Assembly (NCBI GenBank): GCA_944359085.1
Contig: CALVSQ010000005.1
Span: 1 to 47,190 of the forward strand
Direction of reading: 5' to 3'
DNA from: an uncultured Bacilli bacterium
Lineage (GTDB): Bacteria; Bacillota_I; Bacilli_A; RF39; UBA660
DNA length: 47,190 nucleotides
A program made the translations under genes and the position numbers. Positions 31,645 to 41,624 of this stretch are shown piece after piece. The notes beneath the pieces are model-generated. The model was not told the origin of the DNA, ran no database searches, and worked only from the letters and a program-made list of their open reading frames with translations. Position 1 is the stretch's first letter, and the number at the start of each line of letters is the position of its first letter.

Positions 31645-33393
31645 TTAACTAAATAAATTATACCTAATTATATTATTTGATGTTTCAATTATTTTTCTAG
31701 CATATTCTTCTTTTTCTTTTATATAATTAGAATCTACATCTTCATACATCTTATATTCACTTAATTGATTATTATAATATATTTTATCTGTTAACCAATT
31801 ACCATTTGGAAAAACTACAATATTGTCTTCTACACTAAATATATCATTACCTAAAGCATATTTTGTATCAACACCAAACATGTTACCAATAGTAGGCATA
31901 ACATCAATAGCGCCCATTACTTTATCTATTTCTTGATGTTTAATATCTTTACTCCATATTATTAAAGGAACTTTAGTCAACTGCTCATATTCATAAAAAT
32001 CTATTTTCTTACCTAAATATTCTTCATATTCTTTTTGAGAAAATTTCGCATCGTGATCACCATAAATAACTAATACTGTATTATCAAGATTTACTCTATT
32101 TATAAATTCACCTATTGCTTCATCAGCATAATGAACTAATTTAATATAATCCCCTATTCTAGTACCTTCAGCATCTCCTACATTAAAATCAATACCTTCA
32201 GTATAAAATGGAGTATGATTAGATAACATAATTAAATTTCCATAATATTTATCATATTCTAAATTATTAATTATATCAGCTGATTGAATAAAAAATGATT
32301 TATCAGATAATCCTAAACCTAATTGTTCAGTTAAATCATAAGTATCATAACAATAATAATGATCATATCCTATTTTTTGATACATCTTATCTCTATTCCA
32401 ATAATTACATGTATTACCATGCATACTAAAAGTATAATAACCATTATTTTTAAATGATTTAATTAACGAATTATATTCATTTTTATCATAACTAGTAAAT
32501 ACTGTACCTGTTCCTATTGGAAGTAATGAATTAGTAATAGCTAGTTCGGTATCACTACTTGTTCCAACACTTTCTTCAGAATAATAATTATTAAAATAAA
32601 TTCCTTCATTTTTCAATTTATATAGGTTTGGTGTTATAGTTTCATTTATAAACATACTTTGAATACTTTCAGAATGAATAAACAAAATATTTTTATCTTT
32701 AAATATATTAGTGTATTCATTTGTTTTAGTTTCTTTATTACTATAAAACTCTTCGACTTCTTCTTTAGCTTCAGTATATCCACATTTTGGACACATAAAT
32801 TTAGATGCTACATAAAATATATCATTTAATTGATAATTATAAACACCTAAATTTCTTACAACATAAGCTTTATTCCAATCATGTTTTAACCTGTATATAT
32901 CATTAGAATTAATTGTTAATAAAGATATTACTAAAATAGTAAAATAAAATATAAAACTTTTTTTAAACATATTAATATCTTTAATTTTATTACTTTTCTT
33001 ATATAAAACAATCATTAAAATTATTTGCCAAAGAAAAATAAAATCAATTATTTTAAAGGTTCCAGTTATTGCTTCAGAAGGAAGTCTTAACGCTTGAACG
33101 AAAGCTTCTAATAAATAAATTGAAGCAAAGTCATTAAAATTATTATAGTATAATGAATTAATTGTACAAATAGCAGTTAAAACAATAGAAAATATTAAAA
33201 AATATAAATTTCTTTTTTTAATTAAAAATGAGAAACTATAAATAAAAAGTAATAAAGTTAAATCAAATAATAAATATTTTAAACTTATAAAGCCTGTCGT
33301 TAAATAAATTAATATACTACTATTTATTAAACTAGATATAATAAATATAATGCCATAATCTTTTAATGATGATGAAATATTAAACTTATGCAT
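31645..33393 (-). CDS. LtaS-like sulfatase-fold membrane phosphoglycerol transferase
   Basis: The 582-residue protein has five N-terminal membrane helices (about 1-165) and a large extracellular sulfatase/alkaline-phosphatase domain. I-H-S-E-S gives the metal-binding Glu, S-V-G-T-S-S-D-T-E contains the nucleophilic Thr of LtaS enzymes, and Y-G-D-H-D-A gives the distal Asp/His pair. It would move glycerol-phosphate units from phosphatidylglycerol onto a growing lipoteichoic acid chain or a related glycopolymer. A C-P-K-C-G motif (about 200-204) between the membrane part and the catalytic domain is unusual for LtaS. Its start overlaps the ZIP gene end by 31 bases. Confidence 0.88.
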   Translation of the reverse strand: MHKFNISSSLKDYGIIFIISSLINSSILIYLTTGFISLKYLLFDLTLLLFIYSFSFLIKKRNLYFLIFSIVLTAICTINSLYYNNFNDFASIYLLEAFVQALRLPSEAITGTFKIIDFIFLWQIILMIVLYKKSNKIKDINMFKKSFIFYFTILVISLLTINSNDIYRLKHDWNKAYVVRNLGVYNYQLNDIFYVASKFMCPKCGYTEAKEEVEEFYSNKETKTNEYTNIFKDKNILFIHSESIQSMFINETITPNLYKLKNEGIYFNNYYSEESVGTSSDTELAITNSLLPIGTGTVFTSYDKNEYNSLIKSFKNNGYYTFSMHGNTCNYWNRDKMYQKIGYDHYYCYDTYDLTEQLGLGLSDKSFFIQSADIINNLEYDKYYGNLIMLSNHTPFYTEGIDFNVGDAEGTRIGDYIKLVHYADEAIGEFINRVNLDNTVLVIYGDHDAKFSQKEYEEYLGKKIDFYEYEQLTKVPLIIWSKDIKHQEIDKVMGAIDVMPTIGNMFGVDTKYALGNDIFSVEDNIVVFPNGNWLTDKIYYNNQLSEYKMYEDVDSNYIKEKEEYARKIIETSNNIIRYNLFS

Positions 33394-34070
33394 ATTATCA
33401 AAGCTCCTATTATAAATCCTGTTATATTATTTTTTTTATTTTGATGTTTTAAATGTTCTAGTAATTCAAAAAATACAATATATACTAACATTCCTAATGT
33501 TATAGCAAACATAACTCCAATAAAGAATTCACTTACATTACCTATCAAATATAATATAAATGATCCAATAAAAGTAGATAGTGATATTACGAAACTTATT
33601 AAAATTATTTTTGTTTTACTATATTTCGCATCTTTTAATGTACTACCTATTACCATTCCTAATGGAATATTATGTAAACCAATACCTATTCCTAATAAAA
33701 TACCTAAATTAAAGTTTTTATTTAAAGTAGAATATAAAATCATTCCTTCAATTAAATTATGAATAATTAAAGCAATAGAAGACATTAATCCGATATGAAA
33801 AACATGTTCTTTATGATTAGAGTGTTCATGATCTGGAATAAATATATCTAATAATTTTAATAATACAAATCCTATTAAAGCAAATATTATCATATTAAAA
33901 TAATTAATATGTTCTAAAGTATGAGGTATTACTTCTAAAAAAATTAAGCAAAATAATACACTAAAAGCAATACTAATAGATAATTCTGATATTTTTTTCT
34001 TTCTTTTAAATAATAATATAATAATAGTACCTAATAAAACTGTTAATCCAAATAAAAATGTAATAAACAT
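33363..34070 (-). CDS. ZIP-family metal transporter
   Basis: This 235-residue membrane protein has seven or eight hydrophobic segments, a His-rich loop (D-H-E-H-S-N-H-K-E-H) between helices 3 and 4, and the ZIP metal-site motifs H-N-L-I-E-G-M in helix 4 and G-L-H-N-I-P-L-G in helix 5. It is a ZupT/GufA-like importer of zinc or another divalent metal. It follows the P-type ATPase gene by four bases and overlaps the LtaS-like gene, so all three should be co-transcribed. The metal cannot be told from sequence. Confidence 0.92.
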   Translation of the reverse strand: MFITFLFGLTVLLGTIIILLFKRKKKISELSISIAFSVLFCLIFLEVIPHTLEHINYFNMIIFALIGFVLLKLLDIFIPDHEHSNHKEHVFHIGLMSSIALIIHNLIEGMILYSTLNKNFNLGILLGIGIGLHNIPLGMVIGSTLKDAKYSKTKIILISFVISLSTFIGSFILYLIGNVSEFFIGVMFAITLGMLVYIVFFELLEHLKHQNKKNNITGFIIGALIICISLIFHHH

Positions 34071-34074
34071 ATAA

Positions 34075-36324
34075 TCACTCCTTAAACAACTTAGGATATT
34101 TTTTAATTAATTTATCCACAAAAATACTCATCAAGCTAAATATTATAGTCGATATAAATACTAATATCAAGATAAAAATAAACATTTTTAAATTTAAAAT
34201 AGTTAATGAGAAAAATTCTCTAAACCCAACTATCGTAGTTATAAACCCTATTATCAATGAAATAATTAAAAATAATCTTAATTTATTTAAAGGATAACAT
34301 ATTTTAAATAAAAGTAAAAACCCTGTAAAACCAGTCATTAATACACATAATGTTGATATTTGATTATTGTTTAATTTAAATAAATTACCTAAAATAGCTA
34401 AGATAATAATATTTAATACAATAGTTAATGAAGCAGGTAAAGCTTTACTAAAAACATTAATTAAAAAATTACCTTTAATTCGATTATTATTAGGCTCTAA
34501 AGCTAAAATAAATGAAGGAACACCAATTGTAAAAAAGTTAGTCAAAGTTAATTGAATTGGTTCAAAAGGATAATTAAAACTTACAAACATAAATATTAAA
34601 ACTAATAAAAATGAATAAGTTGTTTTTGCTAAAAACAAAGTAGCACTTCTTTCAATATTATTAATTGTTCTTCTTCCTTCTTTTATAATACTTGGAATTG
34701 CATCAAAATCATCATCTAACAAAACTAATTGACTTACATTTCTAGCTGCATCTGTCCCACTTTTAATAGTAATACTACAGTCTGCTTGTTTTAAAGCTAA
34801 AACATCATTAACTCCATCACCAGTCATTGCTACAAAATGATTGTTACTTTGTAACTGTTCTATTATTTTCTTTTTCTCTATTGGCGCTACTCTTGCAAAC
34901 ACATTATATTTATTTATATCATCAATTTCTTCTTTTGATAAATCAATTCCTTTAACATTTAATCCAACATTATTAGCTATTTTACTAATAGTTTTTAAAT
35001 TATCTCCAGATATAATTTTTATATCAACATTTTGATTTTTTAAATAATTCAACATTTTTTTAGCATTTTTTCTTATTTCATCTTTCAAAACAATAATACC
35101 AATTGGTAAATCATCTTTAGTTATTAATAATGTTCTATTTTCTTGATTATCAATAACTTCTTTTATTTTCTTTTTACATAAAAATTCCGGAGCTCCGATT
35201 AAAAATTTACCTTCTTCAAACTCTACTCCACTATATTTATTAATTGGTGAAAATGGTATTTTTTTAATAACTTTATAATTATCATATTTTTTAAAATAAT
35301 TACCTAAAGCATCACTAGTAGCATTATCAGAATCTAATGTATTTACTATATTACCTATTATTTCATTTAAATCATAATCTTCTAATTTTATAACATCAAT
35401 TACTTCCATTTTACCACTCGTAATAGTACCTGTTTTATCTAAACAAATTGTATCAACTCTAGCTAACATTTCAATACAATATAATTCTTGAACCAAAACA
35501 TTTAATCTAGCTAATCTAATTACGGAAACAGCTAAAACAGTACTAGTTAATAATACTAATCCTTCAGGTATCATACCTAATAAAGCAGCTACAGTGTTAA
35601 TTATTGAAGATTCTAAATTTTTATCTAAATTATATTGATTAAAAAATAATAATAAACCTAATGGAACAATAAATATAGAAACTAATTTAATTATTTTATT
35701 TAAAGAATTCATTAATATAGAATTTAATGGTTTTACATATTTAGCATCTTTACTTATCGTATTAACATAATTATCATTACCAACATGAATTACTTTAGCT
35801 ATTACTTTACCTACTACTACAAAACTACCTGATTTTAATTCATCATCTTTTTTATAACTTACTAAATCAGATTCCCCAGTTATAAAAGCTTCATTTACTT
35901 CAACACTACCTTCTAGTATAATACAATCAGTTACAATTTGATTGCCAGCTTTTAAAATAATTATATCGTCTACTACAATATCTTCATTATCAATATTAAC
36001 TATTTTATTATCTCTTATAACATTAGATTTTAAAGAAGTAATAATTGATAATTTATCAACAATTCTTTTAGATCTTATTTCTTGAACCATACTTATTAAA
36101 GTATTACATACTACAATACCCATAAATAATAAGTTTTTATAAGAACTAACAAAAAATATTAATAGAGCTAAAACAAAATTTAATAAATTAAATAAAGTAA
36201 AAATATTATCAGTTATTATTTTTAAAATACTTTTAGTTGGAACTACTTTATTTTTATTTGTTAAACCTTTTTTTACTCTTTCATTTACTTCTTTACTATT
36301 TAATCCTTTATAATTATATTCCAT
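34075..36324 (-). CDS. P-type cation-transporting ATPase
   Basis: This 749-residue pump has an actuator T-G-E-S, the phosphorylation site D-K-T-G-T-I-T-S-G, a hinge T-G-D-G-V-N-D, and about ten membrane helices. The helix 4 motif is G-M-I-P-E-G-L-V-L-L-T-S. The I-P-E-G form, without a C-P-C motif or His-rich N-terminus, argues against a copper or zinc P1B pump. It resembles the CtpE-like group linked to calcium or other divalent ions. No metal-binding N-terminal domain is present. It heads the operon with ZIP and the LtaS-like gene, with AAAGAGG upstream. Confidence 0.93.
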   Translation of the reverse strand: MEYNYKGLNSKEVNERVKKGLTNKNKVVPTKSILKIITDNIFTLFNLLNFVLALLIFFVSSYKNLLFMGIVVCNTLISMVQEIRSKRIVDKLSIITSLKSNVIRDNKIVNIDNEDIVVDDIIILKAGNQIVTDCIILEGSVEVNEAFITGESDLVSYKKDDELKSGSFVVVGKVIAKVIHVGNDNYVNTISKDAKYVKPLNSILMNSLNKIIKLVSIFIVPLGLLLFFNQYNLDKNLESSIINTVAALLGMIPEGLVLLTSTVLAVSVIRLARLNVLVQELYCIEMLARVDTICLDKTGTITSGKMEVIDVIKLEDYDLNEIIGNIVNTLDSDNATSDALGNYFKKYDNYKVIKKIPFSPINKYSGVEFEEGKFLIGAPEFLCKKKIKEVIDNQENRTLLITKDDLPIGIIVLKDEIRKNAKKMLNYLKNQNVDIKIISGDNLKTISKIANNVGLNVKGIDLSKEEIDDINKYNVFARVAPIEKKKIIEQLQSNNHFVAMTGDGVNDVLALKQADCSITIKSGTDAARNVSQLVLLDDDFDAIPSIIKEGRRTINNIERSATLFLAKTTYSFLLVLIFMFVSFNYPFEPIQLTLTNFFTIGVPSFILALEPNNNRIKGNFLINVFSKALPASLTIVLNIIILAILGNLFKLNNNQISTLCVLMTGFTGFLLLFKICYPLNKLRLFLIISLIIGFITTIVGFREFFSLTILNLKMFIFILILVFISTIIFSLMSIFVDKLIKKYPKLFKE

Positions 36325-36360
36325 AATATTACCTCTTTATTATTTTATCACACCAAATAA

Positions 36361-36413
36361 ATTATATCAAAAAAAACTAATATTTTTAATTACAAATTTG
36401 TAATATTAGTTTT
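36361..36413 (-). terminator. Terminator of the HA-repeat gene overlapping the next promoter
   Basis: The 12-base stem AAAACTAATATT/AATATTAGTTTT (36373-36384 with 36402-36413) is followed by T residues on the minus strand. An extended -10 (TGATATAAT, hexamer at 36361-36366) for the P-type ATPase operon begins in the T-run, so termination and initiation share DNA. Confidence 0.8.
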
Positions 36414-38151
36414 ATCTTTTTTTACTTGGTATTGTTAAATTAGCATCTTTAACTAGTATTGTTGAAACTTCTGGTATTCTATGAACGTTTGGAAAAGTTT
36501 CGCCTAAACTTCTTAATATTAATTCATGTTCTTTACTTAATTTACCATTTTTATAATCTTTTCTTCTATTATTTTTCCACCAACCAATATTTACACCTTT
36601 ATAAACTGTTTTTTGCTGTATTTCTATATATGTAATTCCTGTTAATTTCATATACTCTTTAATTAAATTAACGACATCATTAAATGATATATTATTTCTT
36701 TTACTTTGAAAATTTTCACCTATATTTCTTAACATCATTTCTTCTTCTTTAGCAAGTTTTCCTTGATTATATTTTATGCGTTTATCCTTTATCCAATGTC
36801 CTATATTTATTCCTTTATAGGTATCACGAGATTGAATATCACTATATTTTTTACCAAAAAATAATAAATATTCTTTTATTAATTCTATCATTTTTTCAAA
36901 TGATATGTCATGTCTTTTTTCCTCAAAAGTTTCACCAATACTTCTTAATATCATTTCTTTTTCTTTACTTAATTTTCCTTTTTTATATTCCATTCGTTTA
37001 GTGTTTTTCCACATACCTACATTTATTCCTTTATATACATCTAAATGTTTTATTTGTGAATATGTTTTATTTGATATCATCATATATTCTTTTATTATTT
37101 CAATCATTTGATCAAATGGAATTATCTCATTTATTTCAAAATCTTCTCCTATGTTTCTTAATGCTATTTCTTTTTCTTTATCTAACTTACCTAATTTATA
37201 TTCATTTCTACGACTATATTTCCATTTACCAATATTAATTTTTTTATATACATCATCATATTTTATATCTTTATATTTTTTACCAGTATTAACTAAATAT
37301 TCACTTATTATTGCTAACATTTCTTCAAAAGTTTTTACAATTCTTTTATCTTCAAAAGTTTCACCTAAATTTCTTAATATTATTTCATCTTTTTTTGACA
37401 AAGTACCCAATTTATATTTTCTTTTACGAGAACTAATAATTGTTCCAATATTTACTCCTTTATATTTATCTTTTTGTTTAATTTCATCATAACTTTTACC
37501 TGTTACTTCCATATATTCTTGAATAATTAAAGCTACTTTAGACAAAGGTAAAATTGGTACATATATAAAGTCAATTTTTTCTAATAATCCTATAACATTC
37601 TTAGTATTATCATATATTTCAAATTTTTTTCTTAATTCAGGTGACATTTCATCTAAACTATTAAATCCTAAATAATTTAATACTTCATCTCTTATAGCAA
37701 ATAAACTTTCTTTTATTTCTAAATTATTGGCTAAATCTATTATTAATGGAACACCAATTAATTGATCAATTTTACAATCAATTTTTTTTAATATAATAAT
37801 TCCATCATAATTTTCTTCACGTAATAAATTATCTGAAATATCTGATTTAAAATTTATTTCAGTGAAATCATTAAACAAATTTATAAATTTATTTTCATCA
37901 TCGCATATAATTAAATATTTGCCATTTTTTTTAGTAATATATTTTTCTATTATTGACTTATAATCCAAAGATTGATTAACAATTTGTTTTAACTGTTCTA
38001 ATAATTCTAATAAATATCTTTTTTTCTTTCCATCTTTTAACATATTAATCATTAATTCTCTTTGGTTTACTTCATCAATTAATGAATATGCACAATTTAC
38101 ATAAACAGGGAAAGAAATATAATTACTTGCTATTGCTTCACTTATATTCAT
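36412..38151 (-). CDS. Five-repeat helicase-associated (HA) domain protein on a helicase remnant
   Basis: Residues about 205-565 hold five tandem repeats of about 72 residues, each with the pattern I-I-x-E-Y-M-x-x-T-G-K-x-Y...D-x-Y-K-G-x-N-I-G...W-K-x-x-R-R-x-x-Y-K-x-G-K-L...L-R-N-I-G-E-x-F. This is the helicase-associated (HA) domain, thought to bind nucleic acid. The first 200 residues resemble the middle of SF2 helicases (E-A-I-A-S-N-Y-I-S-F-P-V-Y-V-N-C-A-Y) plus a decayed second RecA fold (G-K-Y-L-I-I-C-D-D). Walker A and DEAD motifs are absent. It cannot be an active helicase. It has GGAG upstream and a clean terminator, so it looks like an intact, repurposed gene. Confidence 0.75.
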   Translation of the reverse strand: MNISEAIASNYISFPVYVNCAYSLIDEVNQRELMINMLKDGKKKRYLLELLEQLKQIVNQSLDYKSIIEKYITKKNGKYLIICDDENKFINLFNDFTEINFKSDISDNLLREENYDGIIILKKIDCKIDQLIGVPLIIDLANNLEIKESLFAIRDEVLNYLGFNSLDEMSPELRKKFEIYDNTKNVIGLLEKIDFIYVPILPLSKVALIIQEYMEVTGKSYDEIKQKDKYKGVNIGTIISSRKRKYKLGTLSKKDEIILRNLGETFEDKRIVKTFEEMLAIISEYLVNTGKKYKDIKYDDVYKKINIGKWKYSRRNEYKLGKLDKEKEIALRNIGEDFEINEIIPFDQMIEIIKEYMMISNKTYSQIKHLDVYKGINVGMWKNTKRMEYKKGKLSKEKEMILRSIGETFEEKRHDISFEKMIELIKEYLLFFGKKYSDIQSRDTYKGINIGHWIKDKRIKYNQGKLAKEEEMMLRNIGENFQSKRNNISFNDVVNLIKEYMKLTGITYIEIQQKTVYKGVNIGWWKNNRRKDYKNGKLSKEHELILRSLGETFPNVHRIPEVSTILVKDANLTIPSKKR

Positions 38152-38222
38152 AATAATTCAACTCCAATAAACTTATAAAAATTATATCATATTTTGAATA
38201 CAAAATATAAATAAAACATAAC

Positions 38223-38252
38223 AAAAAATTAAGCTTCTTCGCTTAATTTTTT
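38223..38252 (-). terminator. PFOR terminator
   Basis: The 12-base stem AAAAAATTAAGC/GCTTAATTTTTT with a six-base loop includes the last two codons and the stop of the PFOR gene. Confidence 0.88.
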
Positions 38253-41200
38253 ATAATATTCATAAGTTTTAATTGCATTTTCTTTATTTGATTTTAATAA
38301 TTCATCTGCTTCTTTATTAAGTTTATCCAACATTGTATATCTTGTTTGTTTTAATAAAAATTCATCATAAAGATTAAAATCAGGATTACAATCTAAACTA
38401 AATTTAGAAAGTGGATTTCTTCTAAATATTGGAAAATAACCACATTTAACGGCTTCTTTTTCCATATCGATACTATTTACCATACCACCTTTAATACCAT
38501 GAGATATACAAGGTGCATAAGCAATTATAATAGCTGGACCATTATAACTATTAGCTTCGTTAAATGCTTTTATTAATTGCATTGGATTTGCGCCCAATGA
38601 TACCTGAGCGACATAAACATTAGGATAGGTCATCATCATTCTAGCTAAATCTTTTTTATTAGTTTGTTTACCCGAACTTGCAAATAATGCAACACTACCT
38701 TTTGGTGTAGCTTTACTAGCTTGACCACCAGTATTAGAATATACTTGTGTGTCAAGTACTAATATTTTAATGTTTTCACCACTCGCTAAAACATGATCGA
38801 TTCCAGAAAAACCTATATCATAAGCCCAACCATCACCACCAATTGCCCAAATACTTCTTTTAACTATATAATCTTTATAAGGTAATAGCTCTTTATATTT
38901 ATTAAAATCAATACTATCATAATATTTTTTAGTTATATTATAATCATTAATATTATTGATATATTCATCAAATTCTTCATATTTACTCATAATATTAACT
39001 ATTTTTTGTTTATTAATTTTATCTGCTTGTAAAAATCCAAATCCATATTCTGCATTATCCTCAAATAATGAACTAGCCCAAGGTATAGTATATGGAGTTG
39101 ATGGAGCACTGGCTCCATATATTGAAGAACATCCTGTAGCATTAGCAATTATCATACTATCACCAAATAATTGCGTTAATAATTTAATATAAGGAGTTTC
39201 ACCACAACCAGCACATGCTCCACTAAATTCAAACTTAGGTTGTTTAAACTGTGTATTTTTAACATTATTCAAATTATTTTCTTTACAAGTTATATTAGTA
39301 GATAAATAATCAAATACTTTTTGTTCTTCTTCTTCATCAATTAACTCTTTAAATTCTAATGATTTTTCTTTAGACATACAAGACTTAATACATAATCCAC
39401 ATCCCGTACAATCTTTAACACTAATACCAATTATATAATTATTAACGCATCTTTCTTTAATATAATCTGGAGCTTTTTCATATTCTTCATCTGATAATTG
39501 ATATGGTCTAATTACTCCATGTGGGCACACAAATGAACACATATTACATTTAATACAATTACTACTTATCCAATAAGGTACGAAATCAGAAATACATCTT
39601 TTTTCATCTTTACTAGTTCCAGCATTAAATGTTCCATCTGGCATATCTTCAAAACTAGATACTTTTAATTCATCTCCTTTACGATGACGCATCGCCAAAT
39701 AAACATCAATATACTTTGGTCTTTCAACAAATTCATAATTGCCATCTAATTTAACTTCTTTTAAATAACTAATTGCATTATCAATAGTAAATATATTAGC
39801 TTTTACTATGTCTTCGCTTTTTAAACCAAATCTATTTTTAATATCTTCTTTTAACTGATTAATTATATCAGCATTAAGTAAATTAGATAAATATAGTATT
39901 ACTACTTCCATAATAGTACTTATCTTATTTTTAATACCAGCTTTTGAAGCTAATTCATAAGCATTAATAATATAAAATTTAATGTTTTTATTTCTAATAA
40001 TATATTTAACATCATCTGGTAAAAAATTTATTACTTCTTTTTCATTTTTTACTGTATTTAATATAAAAATACCATTATCTTTTATTTTATTTAATATTTC
40101 ATAATCATCTAAATAAGTATCTTTAGTAACTACTATTAAACTAGGTTGTTCTACATAATAAGTTGATTTTATTTTATTATCACTAAATCTTAAATGACAA
40201 TTAGTTACTCCGCCTGATTTTTTAGAATCATATTGAAAATAACCTTGAACATATTTATTAGTATTTTTTCCTACTAACTTGATTAATGATTTAGAAGCGC
40301 TTACCATACCATCAGAACCATAACCATAAACTAACATTTCTAAACTATTATTTAATTTATAATCAGATTCTTTTAAACTTAAATTAGTTACATCATCATC
40401 AATTCCAATAGTAAAATTATTTATAGGATTATCTAACATATCATATATAGCTTTTATTTGAGCAGGAGTTGTATTTTTACTTGATAATCCATATCTTCCA
40501 CCTACTACACTAATATTTTTATCTTTTAAAACATTTACAACATCTAAATATAAAGGCTCACTATTAAACTCTTTAGTTCTATCTAATACAGCAATTTTTT
40601 CAACTGTATCAGGTAAAATATTTAAAAAATATTTACTAGAAAATGGACGATATAAATGAACTTCAATCAAACCATATTCTTTTAAATCATCGATTACTTC
40701 TTTTATAGTTTCACAAACAGATCCCATCGCTACAATAACTTTTTTAGCTTTATTACTTCCATAATAATTAAATGGTTTATAATCACTATTAGTTATTTTA
40801 TTAATTTTTTCCATATAATTATTAACTATATCAGGTACTTTATCATAATACTTATTTCTTATTTCTGTTGCTTGAAAATAAACATCATCACTTTCACTAG
40901 TACCATAAGTTTTAGGATTATTTGGATTAATTGCTTTATTTCTAAATTCATTTAATTTGTCATAATTAATTAAATCTTTAACATCATCACTCTCTAAAAT
41001 ATCTATTTTTTGTAATTCATGAGAAGTTCTAAAACCATCAAAAAAATGCATAAATGGTAAACTAGATTCTATAGCTGATAAATGAGCAACTACACCTAAA
41101 TAATTAGCATCACTTACATTACTAGAAGCTAACATATTAAATCCTGTTGCTCTAGTTGCGTAAACGTCTTGATGATCACCTAAAATTGATAAAGCATGAG

Positions 41201-41546
41201 TAGATAAACTACGAGCTGCCACATGCATAACACCTGGTAACATTTCGCCAGCAATTTTATACATATTAGGTATCATCAATAATAATCCTTGACTTGCTGT
41301 AAAAGTAGTAGTTAAAACACCTGCTCTAAGTAAACCATGAACCAATCCACTAGCTCCTGCTTCACTTTGCATTTCAATCACTTTTACTTTATCACCAAAT
41401 ATATTAATAACACCTTTATTTGACCATTCGTCCATATGCTCAGCCATTGGACTAGAAGGTGTAATTGGATAAATACCAGCTGCTTCGGTAAATAAATAAG
41501 CTGCATTACTACATGCTTCATTACCATCAATAATAACTTTTTTCAC
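38229..41546 (-). CDS. nifJ: Pyruvate:ferredoxin (flavodoxin) oxidoreductase
   Basis: This large single-chain PFOR oxidises pyruvate to acetyl-CoA and CO2, reducing ferredoxin or flavodoxin; it is central to anaerobic energy metabolism. Domains in order are the pyrimidine-binding domain (Y-P-I-T-P-S-S-P-M-A), domain II, a gamma-type domain, two 4Fe-4S motifs (C-I-K-C-N-M-C-x3-C-P and C-T-G-C-G-L-C-x3-C-M), and the TPP domain with G-A-C-A-G-C-G-E-T-P and G-G-D-G-W-A-Y-D-I-G. At about 1,105 residues it is slightly shorter than the usual 1,170 or so. I start at the GTG 41544-41546, five bases after AAAGGTGA. Confidence 0.96.
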   Translation of the reverse strand: MKKVIIDGNEACSNAAYLFTEAAGIYPITPSSPMAEHMDEWSNKGVINIFGDKVKVIEMQSEAGASGLVHGLLRAGVLTTTFTASQGLLLMIPNMYKIAGEMLPGVMHVAARSLSTHALSILGDHQDVYATRATGFNMLASSNVSDANYLGVVAHLSAIESSLPFMHFFDGFRTSHELQKIDILESDDVKDLINYDKLNEFRNKAINPNNPKTYGTSESDDVYFQATEIRNKYYDKVPDIVNNYMEKINKITNSDYKPFNYYGSNKAKKVIVAMGSVCETIKEVIDDLKEYGLIEVHLYRPFSSKYFLNILPDTVEKIAVLDRTKEFNSEPLYLDVVNVLKDKNISVVGGRYGLSSKNTTPAQIKAIYDMLDNPINNFTIGIDDDVTNLSLKESDYKLNNSLEMLVYGYGSDGMVSASKSLIKLVGKNTNKYVQGYFQYDSKKSGGVTNCHLRFSDNKIKSTYYVEQPSLIVVTKDTYLDDYEILNKIKDNGIFILNTVKNEKEVINFLPDDVKYIIRNKNIKFYIINAYELASKAGIKNKISTIMEVVILYLSNLLNADIINQLKEDIKNRFGLKSEDIVKANIFTIDNAISYLKEVKLDGNYEFVERPKYIDVYLAMRHRKGDELKVSSFEDMPDGTFNAGTSKDEKRCISDFVPYWISSNCIKCNMCSFVCPHGVIRPYQLSDEEYEKAPDYIKERCVNNYIIGISVKDCTGCGLCIKSCMSKEKSLEFKELIDEEEEQKVFDYLSTNITCKENNLNNVKNTQFKQPKFEFSGACAGCGETPYIKLLTQLFGDSMIIANATGCSSIYGASAPSTPYTIPWASSLFEDNAEYGFGFLQADKINKQKIVNIMSKYEEFDEYINNINDYNITKKYYDSIDFNKYKELLPYKDYIVKRSIWAIGGDGWAYDIGFSGIDHVLASGENIKILVLDTQVYSNTGGQASKATPKGSVALFASSGKQTNKKDLARMMMTYPNVYVAQVSLGANPMQLIKAFNEANSYNGPAIIIAYAPCISHGIKGGMVNSIDMEKEAVKCGYFPIFRRNPLSKFSLDCNPDFNLYDEFLLKQTRYTMLDKLNKEADELLKSNKENAIKTYEYYKKLSEEA

Positions 41547-41563
41547 ATTAATCACCTTTAATA

Positions 41564-41605
41564 ATTATATCATAAATTTGATTTTTTTTACTAAAATGAT
41601 ATAAT
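41564..41605. promoter_or_regulatory. Divergent promoters between PFOR and the lipoprotein gene
   Basis: On the plus strand, TTGATT (41578-41583) and TATAAT (41600-41605) are 16 bases apart, serving the lipoprotein gene. On the minus strand, TATAAT (41564-41569) serves PFOR with no good -35. The two overlap. Confidence 0.65.
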
Positions 41606-41624
41606 ATTTCAAGGGGATGATATT

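Noticed and set aside
36905-37492. Several plus-strand frames opposite the HA-repeat gene
   Set aside because: They recur with the 72-residue repeat period of the opposite gene, which explains them entirely.
36450-37540. Regular approximately 216-base repetition that could suggest a CRISPR or tandem DNA repeat
   Set aside because: The repeats are diverged, in frame and coding (HA domains), with no conserved 25-40 base direct repeats or spacers. No CRISPR array is visible in the window.
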